Positions 28,159 through 38,925 of a stretch of 39,969 nucleotides of DNA are shown one piece after another; within the stretch, counting starts at the first letter, position 1, and each line of letters begins with the position of its first letter. The DNA is taken from positions 62,144 through 102,112 of the forward strand of contig BFEA01000270.1 in NCBI GenBank assembly GCA_003427395.1, read 5' to 3'. Below the pieces are notes generated by a model. It searched no databases and had not been told where the DNA came from. It saw only the letters and a program-made list of their open reading frames with translations. This stretch comes from Chara braunii. Taxonomy: Eukaryota; Streptophyta; Charophyceae; Charales; Characeae. A program made the position numbers and the translations under genes.

Positions 28159-31100
28159 CCGTAACTGGCGTCCGATCTCAATCCTGAATGTTTCATATAA
28201 AATTTTGGCAAAAGTCCTTGCTAGACGTTTAACTCATTATATGCCCACGATAGTCCATTCTGATCAAGCTGCATTTATCAAGGGGTGTTCTATTTTCGAT
28301 GACATCATAACAGCTGTTGAAACCCTGAAAGTGGTACAAAACGAACACCTAGACATAGCAGTCCTATTGTTGGACTTGGAGAAGGCGTACGACCGGGTAA
28401 ACTGGTTGTACGTCCTCACAACATTGAAATGGATGGGGTTCGGACAAAACCTATGCCTCTAGACCAAAATGTTATATACAGTGTCCACGGCAGTTGTAAT
28501 GGTCAATGGTCGCCTTTCAGGGGAATTCTCATTGACGCGCTTATTAAGACAAGGGTGCCCCCTTGCCCCTTTGCTTTTCGCTATTCAGATGGAAGGAGTC
28601 TTGAATAACATCAGGGCACATTCTCAAATTATTGGCTTACACGCAGAACCCTCACCTTACAAGGTGAAAACCCTAGCGGATAATCTATTCGTTGTTTCTC
28701 ACAACACGCCTGAATCATTAGGAACACTCAAAGCATGCTTGGACGAATATTTGGAACAGTATGAAGCCGTGATGAACTGGCACAAATCTGCTTTCTTCCT
28801 CCCAAACGAATTCTCATTATGCGTAGAATGGGGCATGAAGCGCATTAATGACAACGAATCGGAGTGTTTTTTGGGCGTTCAAGTGGCCTTGAAATACTGT
28901 ACTGAGATGCAAGAAAGCATTCTCACTCAAAAAGTCCTCTTTCGAATTGGCTCATGGGGCAAAACCCCCCACCTGTCACTGTTCGGCCGAGCTTTGGTAG
29001 TGAACAGTGCCCTATTCGCACTGTTATGGTATGCTGGCAGGGTTCGAGGTCTGAGCGAATTGTCCTATACTCTCATCAAACGACGAGCAACTAAACTGCT
29101 TTGGAAACCTTATGCTGAAGAGGGCGAGACCTTCATCTCGAAAGTAGCATGGGAGATGCTCTGCTACTCTCGAAATGAGGGAGGTTTGGGCATGCTTGAC
29201 CCACAACGACAAATCACAGCTATGCTGTGTAATTGGGTGGTTAAAGCCAGTCTTACATCCCCCCCCCCTCATTGGGTGTGTCTGGCTGAGGCAATTCTGA
29301 GTCGTGAATGGAACCTGCAACGACCAGAGGATGTTTGGACCTGTATCCATCTATTCTCATACCAGAGAAGACAGATTAAATCGCCATTATGGGCAATGAT
29401 CATCAAAGCTTGGAAAATACTCAGGCCCAACATCTAGTCAGAGCCTCGCTCAAAAGCTGAAGTGCTAGCCCAACCCTTATTTGAAAATCCCAAAATTCGG
29501 GACCAGTCGGGGAACTGGTTTGGAGCAGACTCCTCCAGAGCGAGCTACGGCCGCTCATGGATCGAGAGAGGTGTTCTGCGGATAACATATTTATGGGAAC
29601 CAATTAAGGGTGCATGGAAAACTGAAACAGAACTGAAGTAAGACTAGTGGAGATTAGGAAACAGGCAATGATCAGAGCGATCCCGCACCAATGGAAACAA
29701 ATCCTGACACCTGATGGGGTTGACCCGCTAGGGACATGGTTTGCAGACATGGAACCCCCATTGCAGAAGGTGTGGAAACTGATATCAATGGATGAGAACA
29801 GTAGGCGAAACTTCCAATGCTGGACGGTGTTGAATCCGAACCTCATGCTTGAGGAAGATGATGTTAACTCCCCACCACCAGTGGGAAAGCGACTGCATCA
29901 AAAGTTCATGAATATCCAAAGGAAGACGGGACAATGTCCTGCCAACTGTTTAATCAAGGCTTACCAGTCCATCAATTGAAAGTAGATCCTGCCATGTGGA
30001 AATGGTCCATCACAGGTAAAGGGGCTCCTATGCCAACCTGGCAGAATATACGACCAAGACCGGATACTCCATAAACCAACCATCCAAACAAGCAATTGTA
30101 GCTGCTCGAACTAGATGGGCTCAACTGCTGCAAAGCAGCGAGCCTGATCTAGACGCAGCAATTATCTCCTGTTGGGAGCAGCTGTCGTTAATTCCCAACC
30201 AGAGACACGCATCTCTTCTATGGCTGGTTTCAACGGTATCGACCCCATCTGCAGTATGGCTTGCAGAACGGGGATTAAGAATCGACCTTAAGTGTTTAAG
30301 ACACCAGTGGGCGTTTGAATCCTTCACCCACCTTTGGTGGGACTGCCCGACTTCGGATAGAATTTGAAAATGGATTATCAAGCATTGGAACAAAGTCTCA
30401 AACTCCGCAATGGTTTGGTCCAAAGAATGGACCCTCTTGGGCGGCATCCCAACCACCCTATCAAAGAGTAAAGGGTGGGGTTACGTAGCACAGGTCTTTC
30501 GAGCCACAGGCTTCGCAGTGATCTGGCAGCACCGGAATGAAACAGTGTTCGAAAGCAAGGATTCGACAAATAAGCAGATTCGTAACACTTTCTGCCTGGG
30601 GTTGAGAAGAGCCATCCAAGCAGACTGGCGGAGGAAAGTCAGTTACCCAAAGAAATCCCCCTCGGGATTACGCTGGTTTCAGGATACCTGGTCAATAGAC
30701 CAAACCATAGTGAGAGTGGAAGGTGAGTGCATCATCTTCAGCGACTGGCTCCTCCAGAATTGAACAAGCTTACTTTAGTTTCTCAGTGAGTTTATCTCTC
30801 TTCTTTCGACATGGAACCTGACCGCCCGACTGCTATTTTCTTTGGCGGGTCGCCGTAGACAGGCAGACGGGAAGACACAGAGGAGGGAGCGGCATCATTT
30901 AGCCCCGCGGATTAGGGGCCTTGCTCTTTAGGATAGATAGGAAGACAGTAAAATAAGATAGGAAGGTTTTTTGTGACGTGTTAGTGTGGAATGATAGATT
31001 TATTAGAGGTTAATTTCTTTCATGTTTGGGAACTAGATGCAGAATAGGACTCTACAATGAGTTGTACGGGGTAGATAAGAGACAAAATAGGGGTTACAGG

Positions 31101-31420
31101 CTTGTCTTTCTGTTATTTTCCTTCCCTCTTATTTTTCTTGATGTTTCGTTATCTTTTTGTGAACAGGGAAGACTTTTTGGTTTGTTAGGCTTTCTAGGCC
31201 GTGAGGGCATTGCTTAATTTCCCCCCCCCTTTTTTTTCCCAGGGTTGGGGAATGTCAGAACAACGGTCTGGATTCGGCCATCTATGTTTTTAGACTCTTA
31301 TCCCCAACGCCTGCACCATAACCTGGGTAATGGTCCCAGAGGTTACTTGTTCCAGTTTCCGGGTTGTTTTGTGGAGGGATTCCCGACCTCCTGCTCTTGT
31401 TATAATGAATGGCAAAGTTG

Positions 31421-31426
<6 letters not shown>

Positions 31427-31458
<32 letters not shown>

Positions 31459-31465
31459 AAACAAA
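31427..31465 (+). other. LINE poly(A) tail
   Basis: A31 followed by CAAACAAA, directly abutting the right target duplication at 31466. It marks the 3' end of the LINE. Confidence 0.85.
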
Positions 31466-31478
31466 AAAAGGGACCAGC

Positions 31479-32581
31479 ACACTGGCTTGCAGTTCATGGC
31501 TTCCATGGAGAAGATCTTGTGACGGTATCCTACCGATGACAAAGATACTATCACTGACTGGTGGCTTCTGATCTGACGAGCTGTCTTCCGTAACTGCGCT
31601 ACTTTCTGCGTGACGTTGCTTTGGGGAAATGGGACGGGCCGGAGGGGGAGCAGTGGAAAGACGGGTCGGTCGGGCCAGTTGCATGGATACCCTCGTTTCT
31701 TTTGTTTCTGTGAGAGTCGGTCGGGTCGGTATCGGGAAAATCCCGCCCCGACGATTGGGTAACCACGCCTTAGCGAGCGTGATGGACAACGGTTGCCATG
31801 ACTTCTTTCTTGTTCTGCTGTGAGCACTAGGAATTTTTGGCGTGATCATCGCGCGGGAATATGGTTTTTGAATTTTTAACTGATGCCAAACCCCCACGGG
31901 CTCGCGGAATTGTCTTTGGGCTCTTCGAAATTTCCTTTTTGCAATTAGGACCTAGGGTAGGAATTTAGGTACTCCGAATTTTGCTGCGCCACGCTTCTCA
32001 CTCGCACACACTTTGCTGCGCTAGGAATTGGGCTCTGACTGGATCGCGCCCTTAATCTTGTGTGACTGTCGTTTTTGGCCGGCGCGATTGTAACTGTATC
32101 TTTCTTCTTTCTAGATTTCCTCATGTTCGTCCGCCTTCTTCTTCTTTGTCTTGCATGCTTAATACTTTGTTCTAATTGGCCTGAACGCCTGTACGACCGG
32201 ATCGATGCATGGAGAGTGTCCCCCACGCCGCGGTCTGGCCATGCAGACGTAGGCACTTCCTCTCTTCTCCTCCTGACCACTTCGGCTTAATCCCGTATCT
32301 TTCGCGCAAGCGTGCATGATATAAATTCCGCAAGCGTGATTAGTTTGCTCTCTATGAACTTTGAAGTTAGCACGATCAGTGAGGGTCGGCTAACGAGTCA
32401 GCTTGAAGAGGTGAATCGACGAGAGAGTTGGGCGATCCGACGAGCTGGTGTCGGGTATGCGGGGTTGACATGCGGGGCGCGATGGACTCTGGCGCACGGG
32501 CGAACCTGGCTTGGATGCTCGAACCAAACGGGGTGACAACTTTGTGTTAATGCGCGGCGACGGACTGCCCGCATCCGGGAA

Positions 32582-32655
<74 letters not shown>

Positions 32656-33604
32656 AACTATGTGTGGGATGAGGTCTCTTCTGCCAATCATCTGTATAAT
32701 TTTGATCTCTATTTTGGCCGATCTTGTTGTGGCACTTTCGGGTTTTTTCTTGTAAATCGTTTTGAGTTTTCTCTGTCGTTTTGCCTCGTGTGTATGCATG
32801 GAATGGATGCGAACCCTCTTCGAGTGATCTTTTCGGATTTTAATTCTGTTATGTAATGCCTGTTTAGTTCAAATTTTGTCGCTTTCTAGTATCCATCTTT
32901 GTTGTGCAATAATCCCGGGTCTGATTGGAAACACTCGCTATGGATGTTTGGGTTTAATCGTTAGCTTTGATCATTCATTCTGTGAGGTGTTAGCCCTTGA
33001 TGCCAGGGCAATTGCCCTTCTCCCTTCTCTCCGTCGCATGAATGGCATGGATGTGAATGCAAATGACTGGATCCCACCTGAAATAGTATGGGTAGGATAG
33101 TTGCATGCAGGTAGGACACAACCAATACACCGGCGCGAGGAACTCGTGGCTGATCAACTTCCGCTCATGTGTGCGCTCGCGTACGACCGTGATCTCGAGG
33201 AAACCGAGTCGCAGCGTACACGCGTGTCTGCATGAGTCGATCTCCATCTTGACTCATTATGAGGATGCGGGAGACCACGTTCACTAATTGGATATGGTTG
33301 TAGAACCTTCCTCTTGGATCACCGATCGTAAGAGTCTAAGGGACCTGAAGTATCGCGAATACTGGGAGGGTGAACAACTCAGACGACGGGGAAACTTGAG
33401 AAACCCAAAATTTCCATGTCTGACGAAGAACGACCAACTGTGCGCAGGGCACTTTCACTAGGCCATAACCAACGATCCACGGGGCTCGGACTACCCGAAT
33501 ACTAACTACACTCAGTATTACATATCTTCGGGCTTCGTCGTTATTAATACCAGCTTTCCTCCCTTCCATCTCCTCCCCCCCTACCGAGAGAAGGTTAACA
33601 ATAG
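31479..33604. other. Intergenic, no gene recognised
   Basis: Short frames only and no domains. A (GA)n microsatellite occupies 32586-32654. The sequence after the LINE's right duplication is the original target flank, continuous with the sequence left of 19160. Confidence 0.6.
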
Positions 33605-34060
33605 TCGTATTTTTCATCACCACTTCAGGACACCCTTCACCACTTTAGGATGCAGCCTTCCTAAACAAGTGGTTTTCAGGGTCTTCGAACCTTTCACCAC
33701 TTACGGACCATTCAGGTCCGAAAATCCTGAATGGTCCTGAAATGGTGAAAGCTCCGAAGACCCTGAAAGCTACATCCTCAAGTGGTGAAAGGTGGTTTTC
33801 ATGGTCTTCGACCTTTCACCACTTCAAGACCATTCAGGATTTTCAGACTGCCCAAAACTCTCACTTGACCACTTCAGGACACCCTTCACCACTTCAGGAT
33901 GCAGCCTGCCTAAACAGGTGGTTTTCAGGGTCTTCGGGCATTTCACCACTTCAGGATGCAGCCTGCCTAAACAGGTGGTTTTCAGGGTCTTCGGGCATTT
34001 CACCACTTCAGAACCATTCATGATTTCCAAACTGCCCAAAACTCTCACTTCAGAATTTTC
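33605..34060. repeat. Foldback satellite with 57-bp tandem units
   Basis: Built from the phrase TTCACCACTTCAGGA plus ...AGGTGGTTTTCAGGGTCTTCG. Two units of exactly 57 bp (33885-33941 and 33942-33998) are essentially identical. Upstream, 33676-33766 is a palindrome with 41-bp arms (TCAGGGTCTTCG...ACCATTCAGG) and a 9-nt loop, so units occur in both orientations. It lies directly left of the Ty3/Gypsy remains. Confidence 0.8.
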
Positions 34061-34689
34061 ATTCTTGAATTTTCAGCTACCCGATAACCGTTTGTGCCCC
34101 TACCATCAACTCACAGTGGTACCATGGAATTCCATAGCTCGCTATTGGCCCTGCACACCGTGCGAAGAGTGCCGGCAGCACCAGGAGTATCGAACTTCGG
34201 GATTTATCCGACGAACCCAAGTCGAGGTCGAGCGGCTCCGGCAACTGTTCGAACAGCGCGACAGCCATAACAACCCACCGGTCCATCAGAGACGGGACTG
34301 ACTGCAACGACGACACTCATACCGGAGGTAGCCCGGTCTCCCGAAGTCCAATATAACTCGGGACCACCATCTTGCTCAACTACCCCTAAGCTTGCCACGG
34401 GAGATCTCAGTTTTGACCTGGGACTCCACCCCCAGTTTCCTAAAATCCTTGGCACACCCCTCTTCGCACTTTCGGGCCCCTTAACACTCCGAAACAGTAA
34501 GTCACGCTGGGCGTGAGGTTGGTATTGGAGCCGATACGTGTGAAGACAAAGGATTGACAAGTGGTCTGGCTCCTCCAGTCAACGAATCTGGCAAGTCCTA
34601 GACAGGAACGAGCTAGACAGAGAAACACGCGGACGAGCGATCTGATAATAACTAGAAGTCGCTCCGCTGGAAGACATGCGGGTAACATA

Positions 34690-35927
34690 AACGCCAATCA
34701 GGTGCAAGGTGGGGTGAACCAACCGAATTTGGCTCCCCCGCAGCCTCCATGTGCGAGCGGCCCAGCCACCCCGCCTGATTTATACCTCTTTGATCCTACA
34801 CACCACTTGGCAGGAGCATGACTTGCCACGTTCCGAGCGCAACAATATGATAACGATGAAACCAGGATCAACGTCCCCGCTCGATTGGGCGGAGACGCGC
34901 ACCATTGGTTTAGCACGTACACATGGATCGATCTTCCGACGTTCGAAAGAGATTTCTTACACCAATTTGACTATATTCATCCTGAACAGGCATTCTTCCT
35001 GATCAAAGATCGGGTGCAGAAGCCGCTTGAATCTGTAGCAGAATACTGAAGTCAATTCTACCAATTATTTATCAAATCACAGAGGGAAGAGACGGTCGGT
35101 AGGGAATTTTTCATTGACGAACTCCGAAGCTGAGCAATGAGGGTCAAACTGCGAAAGCAATTTTCCCCCATTACCCACAATTTTTGCAGCAAATAATGGA
35201 CGACGCCGAGGAAATGGAGCGAAAGTTCGCTGCCAGCTTCCTCGAAGGCGAGGATCATGTTAAAGAGGGGGATACGTCCGAACTTACACGAGCACGAATG
35301 AAGCTCACTACGCTGCAAAACAAATTCGAAAACATGGATTTTGTCGCAGGACCCGTCACCTACCTGGAGCCAGTCGGGGTGTAGAAGCCGATGGTCAACA
35401 TGACCATTGCACCACCTGTTATGACGTCTCCGGCTCCCTCGTCCTCGAAGGCCGAAGAACCCAACGCTATCCTAGAGCTAACATGAACATTGATAAACCT
35501 CATGCAGGAAAGTAAGAGGGAACAGCGGGAATAAAACGCTCGAATGGAAACACTACTCCGCTCGATGCGCCCCATCACAGTTCGAGCTATTCCCATGGGA
35601 ACGGGAACCGCGCAGACAGCAGGTGTTGTCGCAACAGGAACAAGGGTGCGAGTCGACGGTTGCTACACGTGTCACCAACCAGGACATATAGCACGAGACT
35701 GTCCCAACCGACCTGCACCAGCTCGGATCGGACCAGCGCCAGCGGCCGCAACACCTATTGCCAACGGACCAGGAAGGGTAGCGACGATGGTAGAAGAGAC
35801 TGACAACGGTGCAGGCCCGTCGGGGGTTACGGAGGAAGCCGCAAAGCTTATTCCACTCGACCAATATATATCGCTAGGATACCCGGGTCGTGGAATGATC
35901 GGGCCCGGCTATCCAACCTGCCCCTGA
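34690..35927 (+). pseudogene. Ty3/Gypsy gag
   Basis: Pieces in different frames read as a retrotransposon gag: a segment with RLGGDAHHWF and FERDFLHQFDYIHPEQAF (about 34880-34990), interrupted by several stops, then a clear CCHC zinc knuckle C-Y-T-C-x4-H-x4-C at 35661-35702 in the 35544-35927 frame. The knuckle is intact; the capsid part is broken by at least three stop codons. Its role would be packaging element RNA into particles. Confidence 0.75.
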
Positions 35928-35967
35928 CAATAACGAGGTCTCAGAATGGAGGCCCTGCCCGAGTGAA

Positions 35968-36659
35968 ATGAAATCTGGAGGACCCGCGTTCGTTACGGGA
36001 GAAATCGATGTACTAGATATAGTGCGAGCACTGGATCACCGTATCCCTCTACCGATTGGACACTTGTTGTCCATCTCCGAGGAGACTAATGACCGGATGC
36101 TACAACACTGCAAGGCAAACCGAAGACGGTTTGCCCTCGCCAAACTAACAACCGCAAAAGGAAAGGCCCCCACCAAAGATCCGAAGCCAGATGAGCTGAG
36201 CACCTCGGAACCCGTTCGGATGGGCCTGATCCGGAAAGATGATCACTTCCTGCGGATCAGGACCCTACTATGGAGATCCGCGGAGTGTGACGTGGAAGTC
36301 TGGGGCAACCCCCACAGTGCAGTCCTCGACTCCAGAGCCGCGGTCCAGGCTATCTCCCGGTGGTCGAACGGGCTAGAAGGTGGAAGGATGTGATTCCACT
36401 CGCGGAAGGCGATCATTTCATTTCCGCTGATGAAGGTAAGATTTGAGTTGTCGGGAGGATGGCAAATGTCGCCTTCCGAATAGGAAAGGTTCACGCCTTA
36501 GGCAACGTAGTGGTCATAAATGTAAACACATACGACGTCCTCGTCGCATTGCCAACACTCACTGCCTTGCAGGCCACGCTGGACTTCAAGCGACGAGCAG
36601 TCATCCTCAAAAACACGGGAGGGAAGTCGTACATTGTTCCAATGCGCCTTACCCTTTGA
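35968..36659 (+). pseudogene. Ty3/Gypsy aspartic protease remnant
   Basis: The frame to 36393 contains V-L-D-S-R-A-A at about 36322-36342, where active retropepsins have D-(S/T)-G-A. The Gly is replaced by Arg (AGA, 36334-36336), which should abolish activity. After a frameshift the 36459-36659 frame continues with GNVVVINVNTYDVLVALPTL, the flap-to-C-terminal region of the fold. Confidence 0.65.
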
Positions 36660-37149
36660 ACCACCTCGACGTCTGAGCGACAACGCCAGGAACCAGGTAA
36701 AACCCTACGAATGATGATATGGGAAGAATCCACGGATGAATCGGACATTGAACCCATACCACCATCGTCCACCTCTGAGCGGATCCTCAAATTCTCGAGT
36801 TGGCACGACAGATAGTACACTACCCGCTTCGAAAAAAAATGACAAAAACTTTCATTTTTATATAAAACATAAGGCGAACTAAAGTGCTAATTATGGGAGA
36901 ACCACTAGTGCAGATATCTAGACTAGCCGACTCTTGGGAACCCCCTCGGACCATATACGAGGCAACCACTCCATTCTTGTTCAGATACCACGACAAACGA
37001 TCCTTTTGCAATGTCCCAAAAATTCCTCCCAGTTCGTTGCTCACGGCCGGGAAGGAAATCCGACTGTTACGGAAAGGCACTGAGGATTGGACTTCGGAAC
37101 CCCCTGCGGCCTGGGCTATATGACCTCGCCCCGTTCGATATTGGACTGA

Positions 37150-38163
37150 AAATCACGGAGAAAGTCATGGACCCCCGGGATATCAAAGATGGTATTACCC
37201 CGGGGGAACACATGGCAATTCAAGAAGAGGAAGCTCAGATGGTCGCCACGGTCTTCTCTTCGTGCTCCGACAATTCGTTTATATCGTCCCCACCCACAAA
37301 GAAGACTCCCGCTACCCGGATGAAACAGTTACCGATCGTGATACGAGACTGTCACTACGAACTGCACGTGCCCGAGTGTGTGTCGGATGAGATACACAAA
37401 ATCATCTCTAACATTTTGACGGAATATCAGGATGCGATTAGTGTAGAGGATGCGGACATCGGATTATCCCTAGTCATACATCACGAGATTCAGACTGGCA
37501 CCCATCCGTTGATTCACTGCAAACCGTATCGATATTCGTTGGTTAAAAGACGAACGGCCCTAGAGTGGATCAGGGAATTCGAGGCCGACGGATGGATTGA
37601 GCCCGCTACAGGACTGTTGTCCTTCCCCGTGGTTTTAGTCCAAAAAAAAAAGACCGGATCCATTCGGATTTGCATCGATTACCGAAAATTGAATGATATC
37701 ACGATCAAAGATGTGTACCCCCTCCCTCGGATTGATGATTTGCTGGATGTGATTGGGTGTGCTAAGTTGCTAACTATTTTAGCAAGTTCGACATCCGCCA
37801 CGGGTTCCACCACATACTGGTCAAGGAAGAGGATCGTCCGAAAACGACATTCGTACTGTTCGAAGGCACGTAGCAATCGATTCGATGTCCTATGGGGATT
37901 TGCAATGCTCTGACTACGTTCCAAAGAGCGATGAACGCGACTTTTCAGAACTTCGTTAACAACTTAACAAGACCCGGCTGACACAAGGAATGGTGAATTT
38001 TTGCGTCATCGTGTATATGGACGATATCCTGGTATATTCGAACTCTTTTCACGGGCATGCGCAGCATATCGAGTGAACACTTCGAGCGCTGCGCAACGCG
38101 GGCTTTAAAATTGCCCTGGAGAAAAGCAAGTTTTTCCTTTCGGAAATCTCATTCCTCGGGTAC
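37150..38163 (+). pseudogene. Ty3/Gypsy reverse transcriptase
   Basis: Up to about 37785 the frame shows HHEIQTG.HPLIHCKPYR, VLVQKK, RICIDYRKLN and VYPLPRIDD, the canonical Ty3/Gypsy palm start. A frameshift then occurs; KFDIRHGFHH (motif A) continues in another frame. The catalytic box [10 protein letters not shown] is intact at 38011-38040. A stop at 38074-38076 follows, before the connection LGYVVTRGG. The enzyme is dead as written despite the good active-site box. Confidence 0.88.
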
Positions 38164-38916
38164 GTGGTGACTCGGGGAGGCTTACGGCCGGACTTGCAGA
38201 AGGTGGATGCAGTTCGAGACGCGCCCACGCCCACGTCGCTGACACATGTCCGAGCCTTTCTGGGGTTCGCGTCCTACTACCGCCGATTTATCAAAGGTTT
38301 TGCGGCAATCGCACGACCCTTGACGAATCTTCTGCGCAAGGACCAACCGCTAACCTGTGACGGGGAATGTGAACGGACCTTCTCCACTTTGAAGGAGGCC
38401 CTGGCCTCCGCGCCCATCTTAGTTCGACCGGATCATGGGAAGCCATTCATCCTCATCACGGAATGGCAGTCGGAAGCAATCTCCGCCATTTTGGCACAAC
38501 AGGGGAAGGACGGCCGCGAACACGTCGTCGAGTATGCGTCCCGGACAATACCCGACGAGCGGAAAAACGATTCGGCGCCCCAGGGAGAATGCTACGCGGT
38601 GGTGTGGGGCATCCAACATTTTCACCCGTACCTGTATGGGCAGAAGTTTCTTCTCGTCACTGATCACGAACCACTGCTGGCGCTCAAGAAGTTGACTAAC
38701 TACACGGGAATGATCGGGCGATGGGCAGTACGATTGCAGGAATACGACTTTGACATCGTCGATCGTAAGGCAGAAAAACACGGGAATGCGGACGGACTAA
38801 CACGTCTGCACAGGCCAGGCAAGGTGCCAAAGGGGGAAGAGATCACGTCGTGGAAGGAGCCGAAGCAGAGTGAAGGGCTTGAGTACGGACAAGTGGCAAT
38901 CCTTCCACGTACTTAG
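38164..38916 (+). pseudogene. Ty3/Gypsy RT thumb and RNase H domain
   Basis: In frame with the YMDD box. It begins with the thumb (VRAFLGFASYYRRFIKGF), then an RNase H of the Gypsy type: L-I-T-E-W (Glu in place of the usual catalytic Asp of L.TDAS), E-C-Y-A-V-V-W, V-T-D-H-E-P-L, and H-G-N-A-D-G-L-T-R at the end. The frame is open for ~250 codons and is the best-kept part of the element. It would degrade the RNA strand during reverse transcription. Confidence 0.85.
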
Positions 38917-38925
38917 AAGTGATAC

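Larger units (their letters stand above)
23341..28159. mobile_element. Unclassified 4.8-kb nested element, non-coding, TG...CA ends
   Basis: It begins TGTCGGGGGC and ends GAGCTCGACA, i.e. 5-bp inverted TGTCG/CGACA ends next to a CCGT duplication. TG...CA ends and a 4-bp duplication suit an LTR retrotransposon, but I could not find the two long direct repeats that LTRs require. The same end pattern (TGTNR..YNACA, 4-bp duplication) is also reported for Ginger-type DNA transposons. No frame encodes a recognisable transposition protein. Contents in order: small hairpins and a CAGC-rich tract, a U6 3'-half fragment (23917), a stem-loop run (24083-25403), a tandem repeat with a 120-N gap (25500-25970), and a 3' region with more stem-loops (27901-27928, 28122-28144). 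It must be mobilised in trans if it moves at all. Confidence 0.7.
21745..30763 (+). pseudogene. LINE ORF2 (endonuclease - reverse transcriptase), decayed and split
   Basis: It starts MVKLRVASWNVRGLG. AP-endonuclease-like motifs are visible: WNVRG, QEMK, GDWN, SDHTP. TAA at 21994-21996 and TGA at 22774-22776 interrupt the frame. The RT N-terminal part (ALKAMPTGKAPGDDGL...) runs to codon CGT at 23338-23340, where a 4.8-kb element is inserted. Coding resumes at 28164 with NWRPISILN, followed by a one-base deletion near 28200. The RT palm has the motif A Asp in LLDLEKAYDRV, but the motif C box expected as (Y/F)ADD reads LADN at about 28676-28687, so the catalytic site is lost. Further stops (28460, 29435, 29639) and frameshifts follow. 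The end, to 30763, resembles the zf-RVT region (WDCP, H and Cys pairs). It cannot make a working protein. Confidence 0.85.
19160..31478 (+). mobile_element. L1-like LINE with target duplication and poly(A), interrupted by a nested insertion
   Basis: AAAAGGGACCAGC at 19160-19172 recurs exactly at 31466-31478, right after a poly(A) tail (31427-31457 plus CAAACAAAAAAA). This sets the LINE at 19173-31465. Subtracting the nested element (23341-28159) and its duplicated CCGT leaves about 7.5 kb, a plausible full length. Order: 5' UTR (~19173-19597), ORF1, ORF2 with endonuclease, reverse transcriptase and zinc-binding tail, then a ~660-bp 3' UTR from 30764. Both ORFs have stops and frameshifts, so it is no longer autonomous. 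The endonuclease-RT order and the ORF1 type fit plant L1-clade LINEs. Confidence 0.88.

Noticed and set aside
23341-28159. Defined LTR pair for the nested element
   Set aside because: TGTCGGTTGCAG at 27433 resembles the 5' terminus only for a few bases; no long direct repeat could be aligned by eye.
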